Source: Actinomycetota bacterium (GTDB lineage: Bacteria > Actinomycetota > Acidimicrobiia > IMCC26256 > PALSA-610). Taken from it: 64,000 bases of DNA. Location of the stretch: contig SXJP01000021.1 of NCBI GenBank assembly GCA_005779395.1, forward strand, positions 118,223-182,222, given 5' to 3'. Numbering within the stretch: the stretch's first letter is position 1; every line of letters begins with the position of its first letter. Position numbers and translations under genes: made by a program. Shown one piece after another: positions 1 to 9,144 of this stretch. The notes beneath the pieces were generated by a model. The model did no database searches. It saw nothing but the letters and a program-made list of their open reading frames with translations, and was not told where the DNA came from.

Positions 1-451
1 GGCGGATGAAGCGCCAATGGCTGCGACCGCGCAGATGCGGTTTCGTTTCGCGAACGGCGGTGCGCAACGAAAATGATTCGAGCACAATCGCGAAAAGCAA
101 TACGCCGATCGCCCAATTGGGACTCCCGAGTTCGTGCGGATGCGCAAGTTTCGTGACGCCTTCGTAGATCGCGAACACGCCTCCGAGGCTGAACAAGACA
201 AGAGAAACAATGAAGGCCCAGAAATATCGTGCTGCTCCGTAGCCGAATGGGTGTTCGGCATCGGGCTTGCGCCGCGCGTGGCGCGCGCCGAACATCAACA
301 GCCCTTGATTACCAGAATCGGCAAGACTGTGGATCGATTCTGCGAGCATTGCGGCAGAGCCAGTGATGGCCCAAGCAATGAGTTTGCTAATCGCGATACC
401 AAGGTTCGCGAAAAACGCCGCGATTATCGCCTTTTTGCCACCGTCGTGCAC
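1..451 (-). CDS. Cation diffusion facilitator transporter (partial, 3' end outside window)
   Basis: The first 150 codons of an inner-membrane cation efflux protein run off the left edge of the window. The start is GTG at 451, preceded by a GGCGGAG ribosome site, and lies 15 bases after the stop of the alkyltransferase gene in the same frame. The N-terminus has a hydrophobic segment followed by AESIHSLADSGNQ, the H-x3-D metal motif of the CDF family. ARRKPDAEHPFGYGAARYFW then matches the conserved HPFGYGR-type loop before the next membrane segments. The metal (zinc, iron, cobalt or manganese) cannot be told from this part. The family call is firm; the substrate is unknown. Confidence 0.88.
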   Translation of the reverse strand, partial: MHDGGKKAIIAAFFANLGIAISKLIAWAITGSAAMLAESIHSLADSGNQGLLMFGARHARRKPDAEHPFGYGAARYFWAFIVSLVLFSLGGVFAIYEGVTKLAHPHELGSPNWAIGVLLFAIVLESFSLRTAVRETKPHLRGRSHWRFIR

Positions 452-466
452 TTCTAGTCTCCGCCG

Positions 467-964
467 TTAGCCCTTGACAGTTACGCCTTCGTGCGCCAAG
501 AGAGTTCGCTTTATCGAAAGTGGATCAGAGTTAGGCATGACCGTGCCGCCGTAGCCTCCGATGCGGCCACCGGCGGCGAGCACTCGATGGCATGGCACGG
601 CGAAAAGAATCGGGTTGTTAGCCATCGCTGATCCAACCGCACGCGCAGCACCCGGACTCCCTGCCAACTCTGCTAGTTCACCGTAGGTAACAGTCTCTCC
701 CCACCCGACGTGCTGCACCAAAGTATCGAGGACTCTTCTTCGAAAACCGTCAATGCCAGACATGTCGATCTCGAAATCAAGCGAGTGCACCTCGCCAGAG
801 AGCCAACGATCAATAGCGGTCGCCACTTCTTCGTCGCGATCGCCGTTACGGCCTGCGATGTCGACATCTTCGGTGTCTGCGAACGCAATTTCGCGTACAC
901 CATGCTCACCAGCAACGACCGTGATCGGACCGACTACCGAGTCTTGTGTCCAGACGCGAACCAT
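467..964 (-). CDS. ogt: Methylated-DNA--protein-cysteine S-methyltransferase
   Basis: This 165-residue suicide repair protein transfers methyl groups from O6-alkylguanine in DNA to its own cysteine. The diagnostic VPCHRV motif places the acceptor cysteine at about residue 125. It is followed by GGRIGGYGG, and TVTYGELAELAG is the usual DNA-binding helix region. The frame is open up to 1132, but that part overlaps the upstream oxidoreductase. The ATG at 964, 10 bases past that gene's stop, gives the normal family length and the usual VWTQDSVVGPI beginning. It sits in a minus-strand run with the molybdopterin oxidoreductase, with no obvious functional link. Confidence 0.92.
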   Translation of the reverse strand: MVRVWTQDSVVGPITVVAGEHGVREIAFADTEDVDIAGRNGDRDEEVATAIDRWLSGEVHSLDFEIDMSGIDGFRRRVLDTLVQHVGWGETVTYGELAELAGSPGAARAVGSAMANNPILFAVPCHRVLAAGGRIGGYGGTVMPNSDPLSIKRTLLAHEGVTVKG

Positions 965-974
965 GGCTTCGACT

Positions 975-2948
975 CTAGACCGGAGCGCTGTCACGGCGCT
1001 CAACCTCGACTCTCGCGTCATTGAAGCATGCGCCGTCGCCGAGGTCAGAGAGTGTGTCAGGGCAAAGGGCGTTCGGGGTGAGCCCACCTTCGAAATCTTT
1101 GCGCCACACACCCTTGGCCATCGTCGTGACACCTAGGCGCACGTCCGCGTCGATGGTGAGTGTTGTAAACACTTGCGCGCGGTCGTTGCTAACGACGACT
1201 GCTTCGCCGTCAGTAAGGCTGCGTGCGGCAGCGTCGGTTGGATGCATGTGGATGCTCGTGTCGGCCTTCTGGAACTCACCGAACATCGAGTTGATTGTCT
1301 TGTGCGTAGCTGGCGTGAGCATCGTGAGCGGATAGCTATCGACGAGACGCTGATAGCGCGGGACGCCTAGTGTCGGTATTGAGGCAAGCTGGAACTTTCC
1401 GCTCGGGAAGACATCGCGAAGTTGGACCGTTGACCCTTCCTTGCGCACTTCACGCTTACTTCGCGCGCTTCCGCCGTCCGAAATCGCGCCTTCGATTGTT
1501 GCGGCTTCGCTCGGGTCGTAGGCATCTGCATCGAAACCAAGGCGCGCCGCTAGTGCCGCCGCTACTTCATTGTTGGTGCGGCTTTCACCAACACGATCGA
1601 TTACTGCCGGCATCTCTTGAAACATGTACGTGCCGTAGCTGCCAGCCACATCGCGAGCTTCGAAATGCGTTGTTGCTGGAAGCACGACATCTGCAAATAA
1701 CGCAGAGTCGGTTAGTACCTGATCGTGCACGACGATAAAAAGATCGTCGCGACCGAGACCCGCTAGAACCGTGGCTTGCGCCGGGTTCGTGACGGCGAGA
1801 TTGTTGCCTTCGACGTATAGGAAATGAACCGGTTCTTCTCCGTCGGGATCGACGAGAAGCTTTCCAAAGGTGTTCATGTTTACGTGACGACCCTTGCGCA
1901 ACTCAGCAGGAGTATCCGGGTCACAGACGTCATAGTTGTATGGCGTTTGGTCAGAGGTCGAGTACATGACCCCGCTACCAAGTTGACCAAAGTGACCAGC
2001 TAACACTGGCAGTGAAAACACTGCGGCGCAACCGCTTCCGCCATTGCGGTTGCGTTCGAGACCCCAGCCAACGCGCCAAAAGGTTTTGCTGGTCTGTGCG
2101 AGGGCAGTAGCAAAAATCGTGATGTCTGTTTCGGCGACACCGCACTCAATCGCGGCCCGCTCAAGCGTCCACTCGTCTGCAGCCGCGATGAACTCAGTAA
2201 CACCTTCTGCGCGCTCGTCCAAGAAGCTTGTAGCCAAGCCACCTTGTTCGCGAAGCTCGCGCGCAACGGCGTAAGCGAACACGACATCGGTGCCCGGGCG
2301 TAGCGCGATGTGATGATCGGCACGTTTGGCCATCGCTGTCGCACGAGGGTCAATGACCGTGAGTTTGGCGCCAGCCTTCGTGGCTTTAGTTACGAGAGGC
2401 GGAAAGTGAACATTTGAGATGGTCGGGTTGGCGCCCCAGATAATGACGTGTTCTGCATGCACGACGTCGCGCGGGTCAGCCGAACTCATGTCGCCGTACA
2501 CGGCGATGTGCGCGAACGCATTCGTTAGTGCGCAAATTGTGTGGTCGACCCTGCTCGCACCAAGACGTCGAAAGAGCTTGTCTGTAAGTGTGCCCTGCGA
2601 CGAACCAGTAGAAGAGTTGTAAAGATAAGGGACCAAAGAACTTGGGCCGTGTGCAGCGATACTTTCGGTCAACTTCGCTGCGATCAAGTCGAGTGCCTCG
2701 TCCCACGAGGCTTCACTAAATTCGCCGCTGCCTTTGGCGCCTGTTCTAATTAGCGGGGTCATCACGCGCTCTGGCGCGTATACGCGTCGCGGATGATGCT
2801 TCACCTTCTGACAAATGAAACCATCGGTCACGGGGTTTCCGGGGCCGGCATCAACAGCAATGAGGCGTCCGTCATCGACCGTGACCGTGATCGAACACGT
2901 GTCGGGACAGTCGAGCGGACAGGCCGTATTTAACTTGGAAAGTGCCAT
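975..2948 (-). CDS. Molybdopterin-dependent oxidoreductase (formate dehydrogenase/anaerobic dehydrogenase family)
   Basis: A 657-residue catalytic subunit of the molybdopterin oxidoreductase superfamily. The N-terminus carries a four-cysteine [4Fe-4S] motif (C10, C14, C18 and C46, in CPLDCPDTC and GFICQK). Next come pterin-binding segments including IIWGANPTISNVHFPP and the YLYNSSTGSSQG loop. A C-terminal dinucleotide-binding domain contains LTPATHKTINSMFGEFQ. No Tat signal is visible, so it is probably cytoplasmic. No partner subunits for electron transfer or chaperone genes are adjacent, so the substrate stays open. There is no in-frame UGA suggesting selenocysteine. It is the first gene of a short run with ogt and the CDF transporter. 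Confidence 0.85.
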   Translation of the reverse strand: MALSKLNTACPLDCPDTCSITVTVDDGRLIAVDAGPGNPVTDGFICQKVKHHPRRVYAPERVMTPLIRTGAKGSGEFSEASWDEALDLIAAKLTESIAAHGPSSLVPYLYNSSTGSSQGTLTDKLFRRLGASRVDHTICALTNAFAHIAVYGDMSSADPRDVVHAEHVIIWGANPTISNVHFPPLVTKATKAGAKLTVIDPRATAMAKRADHHIALRPGTDVVFAYAVARELREQGGLATSFLDERAEGVTEFIAAADEWTLERAAIECGVAETDITIFATALAQTSKTFWRVGWGLERNRNGGSGCAAVFSLPVLAGHFGQLGSGVMYSTSDQTPYNYDVCDPDTPAELRKGRHVNMNTFGKLLVDPDGEEPVHFLYVEGNNLAVTNPAQATVLAGLGRDDLFIVVHDQVLTDSALFADVVLPATTHFEARDVAGSYGTYMFQEMPAVIDRVGESRTNNEVAAALAARLGFDADAYDPSEAATIEGAISDGGSARSKREVRKEGSTVQLRDVFPSGKFQLASIPTLGVPRYQRLVDSYPLTMLTPATHKTINSMFGEFQKADTSIHMHPTDAAARSLTDGEAVVVSNDRAQVFTTLTIDADVRLGVTTMAKGVWRKDFEGGLTPNALCPDTLSDLGDGACFNDARVEVERRDSAPV

Positions 2949-3003
2949 ATATCTAGCCTAATTCGACGGCAAGAAACCGAGCCAAGAAATCTGTACTTGA
3001 CTG

Positions 3004-3990
3004 TTAGATAAGGCCGAGTGCAGTTACAGCGTCGCGTTCTTCACGGAGTTCGGCGACAGTCGCGTCAAGGCGGCCTTGAGCGAAATCGTTCAGAGCCACG
3101 CCCTGCACGATCGAATACTCACCATTTGCAGTCGTGCAAGGAAACGACGAAATGAGTCCTTCGTCAACTCCATAGCTACCGTCGGAGCAGACACCCATGC
3201 TCACCCAGTCGTTAGCTGCAGTGCCGAGCGCCCAAGTACGCATGTGGTCGACCGCAGCATTAGCAGCCGAAGCCGCCGACGAAAGCCCGCGCGCCTTGAT
3301 GATCGCTGCACCACGTTGCTGCACCGTTGGGATGTAAGAGTTCTCATACCAGTCGTGGTCGCCGACGAGGTCGTACGCGTTTGCGCCACCTACTTCGGCA
3401 TGAAAAAGATCTGGGAACTGCGTTGCCGAATGGTTGCCCCAGATCGTCATCTTCGTGATGTCGTTGACACTCGATCCTGTGCGGCTCGCAAGTTGTGCCA
3501 TCGCCCTGTTGTGGTCGAGGCGAGTCATCGCGGTGAAGCGGTCGGCAGGCACGCCCTTGGCGTTGTTCATGGCTATCAGGCAGTTGGTGTTGGCTGGATT
3601 GCCAACAACGAGAATTTTGACATTGTCGGCTGCACCCGCTGCGATGGCTTGGCCTTGGGTCGTAAAGATTCCACCGTTGATTTTTAGAAGGTCACTACGC
3701 TCCATGCCTTCCTTGCGTGGGACAGAACCAACGAGCAGGCCGTAGTTAGCTCCTGCAAACGCAGCCTTGGCGTCGTCTGTGCCTTCGATGCCAGCAAGCA
3801 ACGGGAACGCACAGTCATCAAGTTCCATCATCACGCCTTCGAGCGCTCCGAGCGCTGGCGTGATTTCGAGTAGAGACAACGCCACCGGTTGGTCTGGGCC
3901 GAGCATCGACCCACTTGCGATGCGAAACAGCAAGCTGTACCCAATTTGACCAGCAGCACCAGTGACAGCGACGCGAACAGGGGTTTTCAT
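3004..3990 (-). CDS. mdh: Malate dehydrogenase
   Basis: A 328-residue NAD-dependent enzyme that interconverts malate and oxaloacetate in the citric acid cycle. The Rossmann motif [11 protein letters not shown] is at residues 10-20. [14 protein letters not shown], the [11 protein letters not shown] active-site arginine region and [11 protein letters not shown] with the catalytic histidine are all present. Length and motifs fit the cytosolic-type MDH common in Actinobacteria. The ATG at 3990 follows a GGAGGT ribosome site by 9 bases. It lies between an oxidoreductase and a J-domain protein, with gaps of about 55 and 35 bases. Confidence 0.96.
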   Translation of the reverse strand: MKTPVRVAVTGAAGQIGYSLLFRIASGSMLGPDQPVALSLLEITPALGALEGVMMELDDCAFPLLAGIEGTDDAKAAFAGANYGLLVGSVPRKEGMERSDLLKINGGIFTTQGQAIAAGAADNVKILVVGNPANTNCLIAMNNAKGVPADRFTAMTRLDHNRAMAQLASRTGSSVNDITKMTIWGNHSATQFPDLFHAEVGGANAYDLVGDHDWYENSYIPTVQQRGAAIIKARGLSSAASAANAAVDHMRTWALGTAANDWVSMGVCSDGSYGVDEGLISSFPCTTANGEYSIVQGVALNDFAQGRLDATVAELREERDAVTALGLI

Positions 3991-4025
3991 GGCTAGGACA
4001 CCTCCGAAGGAACGATGAGCCGACT

Positions 4026-4829
4026 CTATTGGCGCGCCGATGATGGTGGCGAAGCGTCGGTTCCTGGGTTGTTTAACAGGTCGAGCAGTAGTTCCCGAGC
4101 GACTCCGAGCTCTTCAATGCGTTCAGCGGCACCGACGCGCACAGCACCGGTGTCTGGATGTGCATCGCGTAGCAAACGCCTGTAACGGCGATTGATGTCA
4201 TCACGGCGCACAGCACTAGACGCCGGAATACCGAGCACCTCCATTGCCCAACGTCGCTCAGAGTCAATACCTGCCCAAACGGCTTCTTCTAAGGATGCTC
4301 CTTGCACCCAGTCCGCTCGTTGCGCCCAAGGGACCTCATGTGCGATCCCGTCTTTCATTCGCCTCACGAGTACTCCTTGCCTGCCAAACGGGCTACGCCC
4401 TTCGAGAGCCCGGCGCGCGACCGAAAGCCCGCTGTGACGAGATGATGGAGGCAAATTCGAGATTGCAAGAATTAGACCTAAAAGTTGCGGCAACGCCGCA
4501 CCGTGCGTGTCAAGTTCGACAATCAACACGTCGCCTCTCTGCTCTACCCGATGACGCGACAAATCAAGTCCGTGTGTGTCGGCCTGGAGTCGGTGCCGCA
4601 TCACGATGCGCGGAATCTCGATGCCGTCCACGGCATCGGCCAAAAACGCACGAAGGTCTTCGCGGTTGTCATCGTCTAAAGAAGTCACAAATTCATGCAC
4701 CACAGCGCCGATGAGCAGCGCACCATGTGAACTCGCGCCCGACAACGGCAAGAATGCCGACCCAGCAGATACGCGTCGCGTTGGCATGTGTCTTCGCGTA
4801 TGGCGAGTTACTAGCTCAGCAAGTATCAC
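4026..4829 (-). CDS. J-domain protein with an unrecognised N-terminal region
   Basis: The last 80 residues form a J domain: [18 protein letters not shown], then helix [15 protein letters not shown] with the HPD triad at about residues 224-226. This domain stimulates Hsp70 (DnaK) ATPase activity. The first 190 residues match no family I know. There is no glycine/phenylalanine region or zinc finger, so it is not a classical DnaJ. The frame opens with GTG at 4829, and ATG at residue 15 is an equally plausible start. It lies 24 bases downstream of the zinc-ribbon membrane protein gene in the folD run. The client is unknown. Confidence 0.6.
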   Translation of the reverse strand: MILAELVTRHTRRHMPTRRVSAGSAFLPLSGASSHGALLIGAVVHEFVTSLDDDNREDLRAFLADAVDGIEIPRIVMRHRLQADTHGLDLSRHRVEQRGDVLIVELDTHGAALPQLLGLILAISNLPPSSRHSGLSVARRALEGRSPFGRQGVLVRRMKDGIAHEVPWAQRADWVQGASLEEAVWAGIDSERRWAMEVLGIPASSAVRRDDINRRYRRLLRDAHPDTGAVRVGAAERIEELGVARELLLDLLNNPGTDASPPSSARQ

Positions 4830-4853
4830 GCGTAGCCATTGCTCACGGCCCGA

Positions 4854-5078
4854 TCAATTCGCGAGGAGGCACACCATTACGAACAGGTAAATGCCAGCAA
4901 ACGCGCCCAACATTTTCAAGGCTGTGCGTTTGGTAAATGGATTCTTTTCGTTTGGTCCTAGCCCAGGAAACAGGCCACATTCGGTGCACCGCGAATCACG
5001 GTTCGGACGTGGACTACCGCACAACGGACAAAGCGCTTCAGAGCTATACGGCATCTCTGGTTGCGGCGGGATGCTCAA
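4854..5078 (-). CDS. Small zinc-ribbon membrane protein
   Basis: A 74-residue protein with two CxxC knuckles (CPLCGSPRPNRDSRCTEC), followed by a single C-terminal transmembrane helix of about 20 residues (MLGAFAGIYLFVMVCLLAN). The ATG overlaps the folD stop in an ATGA arrangement, so it is translationally coupled to folD. Short zinc-ribbon plus one-helix proteins of this kind are widespread in Actinobacteria and mostly uncharacterised. The layout suggests a cytoplasmic zinc ribbon anchored to the membrane. No function is assigned. Confidence 0.7.
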   Translation of the reverse strand: MSIPPQPEMPYSSEALCPLCGSPRPNRDSRCTECGLFPGLGPNEKNPFTKRTALKMLGAFAGIYLFVMVCLLAN

Positions 5079-5938
5079 GAAAACCTCATCCGCCGCTCAG
5101 CATTGTCTACAGCGTTCTTGAACAACATCGCGATGGTTGTCGGTCCTACGCCACCAATTCGCGGTGTGATGTAGGACGCAACTTCTGCGCAGCGTTCGTC
5201 TACATCTCCTAATACCTTGCGGCCTTCGTACTGCACACCAGCGCCGACAACCACTGCCCCGTCGCGAATGTGCTCTGGTTTCAAGATGTTCGGTACACCG
5301 ACGGCAGCTATGACAATGTCAGCTCGTCGCGTGTAGTCGGGCCAGTTCGCAACCCCTGTGTGCACAACGGTGACCGCAGCGTTCGCCGTAGGCCGCTTCT
5401 GGGTCAGCAACAATGCGAGTGGCCTGCCGAGCGTCATTCCACGACCGATAATCACGACATTTCGGCCCGCTACCGGAATCTCGTAATAGGCGAGCAAAGC
5501 CTCGATACCAGCGGGCGTACATGGAACGGGTCCCGGCATGCCGAGCGCGAGTTTGCCCATGTTCAATGGGTGGAGCCCGTCGACATCTTTGTCTGGGTCC
5601 AGAGTGAGAAGTGCTGCCTCGTAATCGATATGGGGAGGTGCTGGATATTGGATGAGAACAGCGTCTATCTGATCGTCGGAGTTGTAGTCAGCTATGGCGG
5701 CGAGCAGGTCAGCTTGCGACGTGTCATCACCGAGGCTTATGTGACGCGAATAAATGCTGAGTTCCGCCGCCTTCTCCTGTTTCATCCGGATATAGCCAGC
5801 ACTTGCGCCATCTGAGCCAACAAGAATCGTCCCAAGCCCCGGCGAACGACCGCTTGCGGTCATAGTGGCAATGCGCGACTTAAGTGTGGCCAACACTGCT
5901 TCAGCAACCGGACCACCTGGCATCGAAATAGCTGTCAT
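5075..5938 (-). CDS. folD: Bifunctional methylenetetrahydrofolate dehydrogenase/methenyltetrahydrofolate cyclohydrolase
   Basis: A 287-residue cytosolic enzyme that converts 5,10-methylene-THF to 10-formyl-THF, the formyl donor used by PurH and PurN encoded just upstream. LVGSDGASAGYIRMKQEKA contains the family tyrosine-lysine pair. DVDGLHPLNMGKL and PVPCTPAGIEALL follow, then the NADP-binding VIIGRGMTLGRPLA. The C-terminal GGVGPTTIAMLFKN is diagnostic. It lies 21 bases downstream of purH, so a purN-purH-folD operon coupling one-carbon supply to purine synthesis is likely. Confidence 0.96.
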   Translation of the reverse strand: MTAISMPGGPVAEAVLATLKSRIATMTASGRSPGLGTILVGSDGASAGYIRMKQEKAAELSIYSRHISLGDDTSQADLLAAIADYNSDDQIDAVLIQYPAPPHIDYEAALLTLDPDKDVDGLHPLNMGKLALGMPGPVPCTPAGIEALLAYYEIPVAGRNVVIIGRGMTLGRPLALLLTQKRPTANAAVTVVHTGVANWPDYTRRADIVIAAVGVPNILKPEHIRDGAVVVGAGVQYEGRKVLGDVDERCAEVASYITPRIGGVGPTTIAMLFKNAVDNAERRMRFS

Positions 5939-5959
5939 CGTGTGCTCCGAGCGCAGTTA

Positions 5960-7492
5960 TTAGTGAACGAAATGACGTTCTCCGGTGAACACCATCGCAA
6001 GGCCTAACTCATCTGCCCTACGAATGACTTCGTCGTCACGCATCGCACCGCCAGGCTGAATAACAGCGCCGACTCCGGCGCTCGCCGCGGCTTCGACTCC
6101 ATCTGGGAATGGATAGAAGGCATCGCTCGCACACGCCCCACCAGCTGCGCGCCCGGCTGCCTTTTTGGCTGCTATCTCGCCTGACTCGACCCTGTTTTGT
6201 TGACCGGCTCCAATGCCAACAGCTACGCCGTCTTTCACCAGCACGATCGCATTGCTCTTTACGTGACCGACCAGCCTCCACGCCATCGCGAGATCGGCCC
6301 ACTGCTGTTGTGTTGGAACAACCTTGGTGACCACCTTGAATGTCTCGCGAGTTGCAGCGAAGTGGTGCGCGTCTTGGACCAGGAATCCACCCGAAACTTG
6401 ACGGAAATCACGCGCTGTCCCAGCGGGCGCCTCTGCGGTGAGTATCCGAGTGTTCTTCCGCTTTTTGATGAGAGCGTCGAGTACCCCAGCAGCAAAGCCT
6501 GGAGCGATTATCACGTCGGCTTGTGGTCCAGCGACAATCAACTCCGCTGTTTGCGCATCGACGATCTTGTTCACCGCGACTATGCCACCGAACGCCGAAC
6601 GCTCATCACACTCGAGTGCGCGCTGATAAGCATCAGCAAGATTGTCGGCTACCGCTACCCCACACGGATTTGCGTGCTTGATAATCGCGCAGGTCGGGCG
6701 GTCGCCTAGATCGTGGCTGAGTTTCCATGCTGCATCAGCGTCGAAAAGATTGAGATAGCTGAGAGCGAGGCCCGACTGCTGTTCGATCTGATCGAACCAA
6801 CTGCTCTCTCCCCGAAGCCGATAACGCGCGCCACGCTGGTGCGGATTCTCGCCATACCGCAATACCTCGTCAGTGCGTTCGAGAGGAAGCACAAGGTGTT
6901 TCGGCAACGGTTCGTCTTGCTGGAGCCACTCGACTATTGATGCGTCATATGCAGCGGTGCGCGCGAATGCTTCGAGTGCACAAGCGCGGCGCGTCGCGTA
7001 CGACACACAGCCCTTGTTCGCTCGGAGTTCGGCAATCAGACTGTCGTATTGGTCGATCGCGGTAATTACCGTTACGAATTCGTGGTTTTTTGCGCTCGCT
7101 CGGACCATTGCTGGGCCACCGATATCGATCAGATCGATCGACGGATCGGATCCGAACGGATAGAGGTTCGACACAACTAATTGAAATGGGCTTATGCCAT
7201 ATTCCGCCATGTCGGCTTGGTGTGATTCCTTGGTTGGCTCTGCGAGCAAGCCGCCGTGGATCTTCGGGTGCAAGGTGACAACACGATGATCGAGGATTGG
7301 CGGGACTCCGGTTACGTCTGCGACGTCAGTGACGGGAATCCCGGCTGCTGTGATAGCTGCAGCCGTGCTTCGAGACGAGATGAGTTCGACACCAACCTTG
7401 TGAAGTGCCCGTGCGAGATCGGCCAAACCTGTCTTGTCGTATACAGATAAGAGTGCACGCTCAATCTTGATTTCGCCTAACCCATCAGTCAT
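5960..7492 (-). CDS. purH: Bifunctional AICAR formyltransferase/IMP cyclohydrolase
   Basis: A 510-residue enzyme for the last two steps of IMP synthesis. The N-terminal cyclohydrolase half begins SVYDKTGLADLAR, and the C-terminal formyltransferase half holds the catalytic IIKHANPCG motif and NPHQRGARYR. Two usual cyclohydrolase motifs are altered. The phosphate loop normally like STGGT reads SSRST, and the GRVKTLHP motif reads HRVVTLHP, so the lysine generally considered catalytic (Lys66 in vertebrate ATIC) is valine. A second conserved lysine, in RASAKNH, is kept. The frame is intact and full length, so this is a variant, not a pseudogene. It lies 7 bases after purN. Confidence 0.94.
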   Translation of the reverse strand: MTDGLGEIKIERALLSVYDKTGLADLARALHKVGVELISSRSTAAAITAAGIPVTDVADVTGVPPILDHRVVTLHPKIHGGLLAEPTKESHQADMAEYGISPFQLVVSNLYPFGSDPSIDLIDIGGPAMVRASAKNHEFVTVITAIDQYDSLIAELRANKGCVSYATRRACALEAFARTAAYDASIVEWLQQDEPLPKHLVLPLERTDEVLRYGENPHQRGARYRLRGESSWFDQIEQQSGLALSYLNLFDADAAWKLSHDLGDRPTCAIIKHANPCGVAVADNLADAYQRALECDERSAFGGIVAVNKIVDAQTAELIVAGPQADVIIAPGFAAGVLDALIKKRKNTRILTAEAPAGTARDFRQVSGGFLVQDAHHFAATRETFKVVTKVVPTQQQWADLAMAWRLVGHVKSNAIVLVKDGVAVGIGAGQQNRVESGEIAAKKAAGRAAGGACASDAFYPFPDGVEAAASAGVGAVIQPGGAMRDDEVIRRADELGLAMVFTGERHFVH

Positions 7493-7499
7493 CTTCGAT

Positions 7500-8069
7500 T
7501 CAATTCTCTCGGGCGAGATCTCGCGCCACTTGCGCGATGACCTCTGGATAAATCCTGCGTTCGACTTCTTTTATGCGCTCGTGCAGCGAGTGCTCGGTAT
7601 CGTCTTCGAATACTGGTACTGACTCTTGGGCGAGAATCGGTCCGTCATCGACTTCTAGTGAAGCAAAGTGAACCGTACAACCGGTAACCCTGACACCCGA
7701 AGCGAGCGCATCCCGAACCGCATGCCAACCCTTGAATGCGGGCAACAACGCTGGGTGCGTATTCAAGATTAGATGTGGGTACCGATCGTGGATCGGCTGA
7801 TCCAAGATGGTTCCGAACCCAGACATAACTACAAGATCGATAGCAAGGTCTTCGAGCACTTCGACGATCTGCTTCGTGTAGCTGAATCGATCAAAGTCAG
7901 CGCCGTAACTATGACGTTCGATGACAGCGGACGGAACCGCAAACTCAGCGGCCACGTCGGTGGCGCCACACACACGATCGACGACTACGGCTACAACATT
8001 GATGTCGCCACGCTCAAGGATTGCACGCAGAATCGTTCCGCTTCCCGAAGCCAATACCGCTACACGCAC
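7500..8069 (-). CDS. purN: Phosphoribosylglycinamide formyltransferase
   Basis: A 189-residue enzyme that formylates GAR with 10-formyl-THF in the third step of purine synthesis. The GTG at 8069 gives VRVAVLASGSGTILRAIL, the normal N-terminus with the phosphate-binding loop. The open frame continues upstream to 8204 but would run into the divergent FKBP gene. Catalytic residues lie in LNTHPALLPAFKG (Asn and His), and the aspartate is in EVDDGPILAQ. The codon after LASGSG differs from the common GSN form. First gene of the purN-purH-folD run; its promoter must lie in the 56-base divergent gap. Confidence 0.93.
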   Translation of the reverse strand: MRVAVLASGSGTILRAILERGDINVVAVVVDRVCGATDVAAEFAVPSAVIERHSYGADFDRFSYTKQIVEVLEDLAIDLVVMSGFGTILDQPIHDRYPHLILNTHPALLPAFKGWHAVRDALASGVRVTGCTVHFASLEVDDGPILAQESVPVFEDDTEHSLHERIKEVERRIYPEVIAQVARDLAREN

Positions 8070-8125
8070 TAGACCGACAATAGTGCAGGTCGGGTCTAAC
8101 GCGACCGGTCGCCTACTCTGTCGTA

Positions 8126-9109
8126 ATGCTTCGCTCAAACAGGAAACCTCGTCGCGCTGTGTCGCGTTCTCTCGCAGTCGGCCTGTGCTTCGTAATCCTT
8201 GCATCGGCGTGTGGCTCAGACGACGACCAGAGGATCGACGCTGGCGCGAACTCAGATTCGTCGTCCGATGACGTACTTGCCGAAATCACTAAGCGCGGCA
8301 AGCCCGAAGCCGTTGTGCCGGATGCTCCGGCCACCGAACTCCAGATCATCGACGACATCGAAGGCAGCGGCGACCCAGTTCCAGCAGGTGCCACTGTCAC
8401 GGTCCATTATGTCGGAGTCGGACAAGACAGCGGCAAGCAGTTCGACGCCTCATGGGACCGCAACGAGCCAGCGACGTTTCCGCTAACGGGTGTTATCCAA
8501 GGCTGGACCGAAGGCATCCCCGGCATGAAGGTCGGAGGCCGCCGCACCCTCATCATCCCAGGAGCACTCGCCTACGGAGATAGTCCACCGAGCGCCGATA
8601 TAGGCGTGAACGAAACACTTATCTTCATCATCGATCTCATTTCGTTCGTGGCACCACCACCCCCTCCTGCGCCACCAGCGGAGTGCGCCGGAAGTACCCC
8701 AGGTCCAAATAGTGAAGGAGGCTCCGACGTGAGCGCAGAAATAACAAGCCGTGGCAAGCCAACGATCACAGTTCCAAGCGAACCAGCTACCGAACTTTGC
8801 ATCATCGACGACATCGTTGGCGCTGGCGAAACTGTGCCAGCAGGCGCCACAGTCACCGTCCACTATGTCGGTGTCGGCCAGGCAAGTGGCAAGCAGTTCG
8901 ATGCGTCGTGGGATCGTGGCGAGACCATCTCGTTCCCGCTTAGTGGCGTAATCGCAGGTTGGACTCAAGGCATCCCAGGCATGAACGTCGGCGGTCGCAG
9001 GACGCTCATCATCCCAGGAGAACTCGCTTACGGCCAGAGTTCACCAACGCCGGCTATCGGTCCGAACGAGACCTTGGTATTCACGATCGACCTGATCTCG
9101 TTCAAGTAA
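8126..9109 (+). CDS. Lipoprotein with two tandem FKBP-type peptidyl-prolyl isomerase domains
   Basis: A 327-residue exported protein. The signal peptide ends in a lipobox, VILASACG, with the lipidated cysteine at about residue 29. Two FKBP domains of about 105 residues (roughly 70-180 and 220-327) each run from TVTVHYVGVGQ through a KQFDASWDR motif to GGRRTLIIPG, AYG and IDLISF. They are nearly identical in protein and partly in DNA, so they arose by internal duplication. A proline-rich linker (PPPPPAPPAEC) separates them. Likely role: proline isomerisation or chaperoning of proteins outside the membrane. No Shine-Dalgarno sequence is visible before the ATG. Single-domain members are far commoner. 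Confidence 0.88.
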   Translation: MLRSNRKPRRAVSRSLAVGLCFVILASACGSDDDQRIDAGANSDSSSDDVLAEITKRGKPEAVVPDAPATELQIIDDIEGSGDPVPAGATVTVHYVGVGQDSGKQFDASWDRNEPATFPLTGVIQGWTEGIPGMKVGGRRTLIIPGALAYGDSPPSADIGVNETLIFIIDLISFVAPPPPPAPPAECAGSTPGPNSEGGSDVSAEITSRGKPTITVPSEPATELCIIDDIVGAGETVPAGATVTVHYVGVGQASGKQFDASWDRGETISFPLSGVIAGWTQGIPGMNVGGRRTLIIPGELAYGQSSPTPAIGPNETLVFTIDLISFK

Positions 9110-9118
9110 CGAAACCGA

Positions 9119-9144
9119 GTGAGCAGCCTCTAGAGGCTGCTCAC
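9119..9144. terminator. Bidirectional hairpin between the FKBP gene and sucD
   Basis: A perfect 13-base inverted repeat (GTGAGCAGCCTCT and its complement) lies between convergent genes and spans the sucD stop codon. It forms a stem of about 11 pairs with a CTAG loop. Neither side has a strong T-tract. Its place between two convergent 3' ends supports a shared terminator or transcript-end stabiliser. Confidence 0.65.

Noticed and set aside
975..2948. Selenocysteine or split formate dehydrogenase
   Set aside because: The frame is continuous with no in-frame UGA; it reads as an ordinary full-length oxidoreductase.
3076..3687. Long plus-strand open frame opposite mdh
   Set aside because: It lies wholly antisense to a conserved gene, has a low-complexity basic translation and no homology; a coding-strand shadow.
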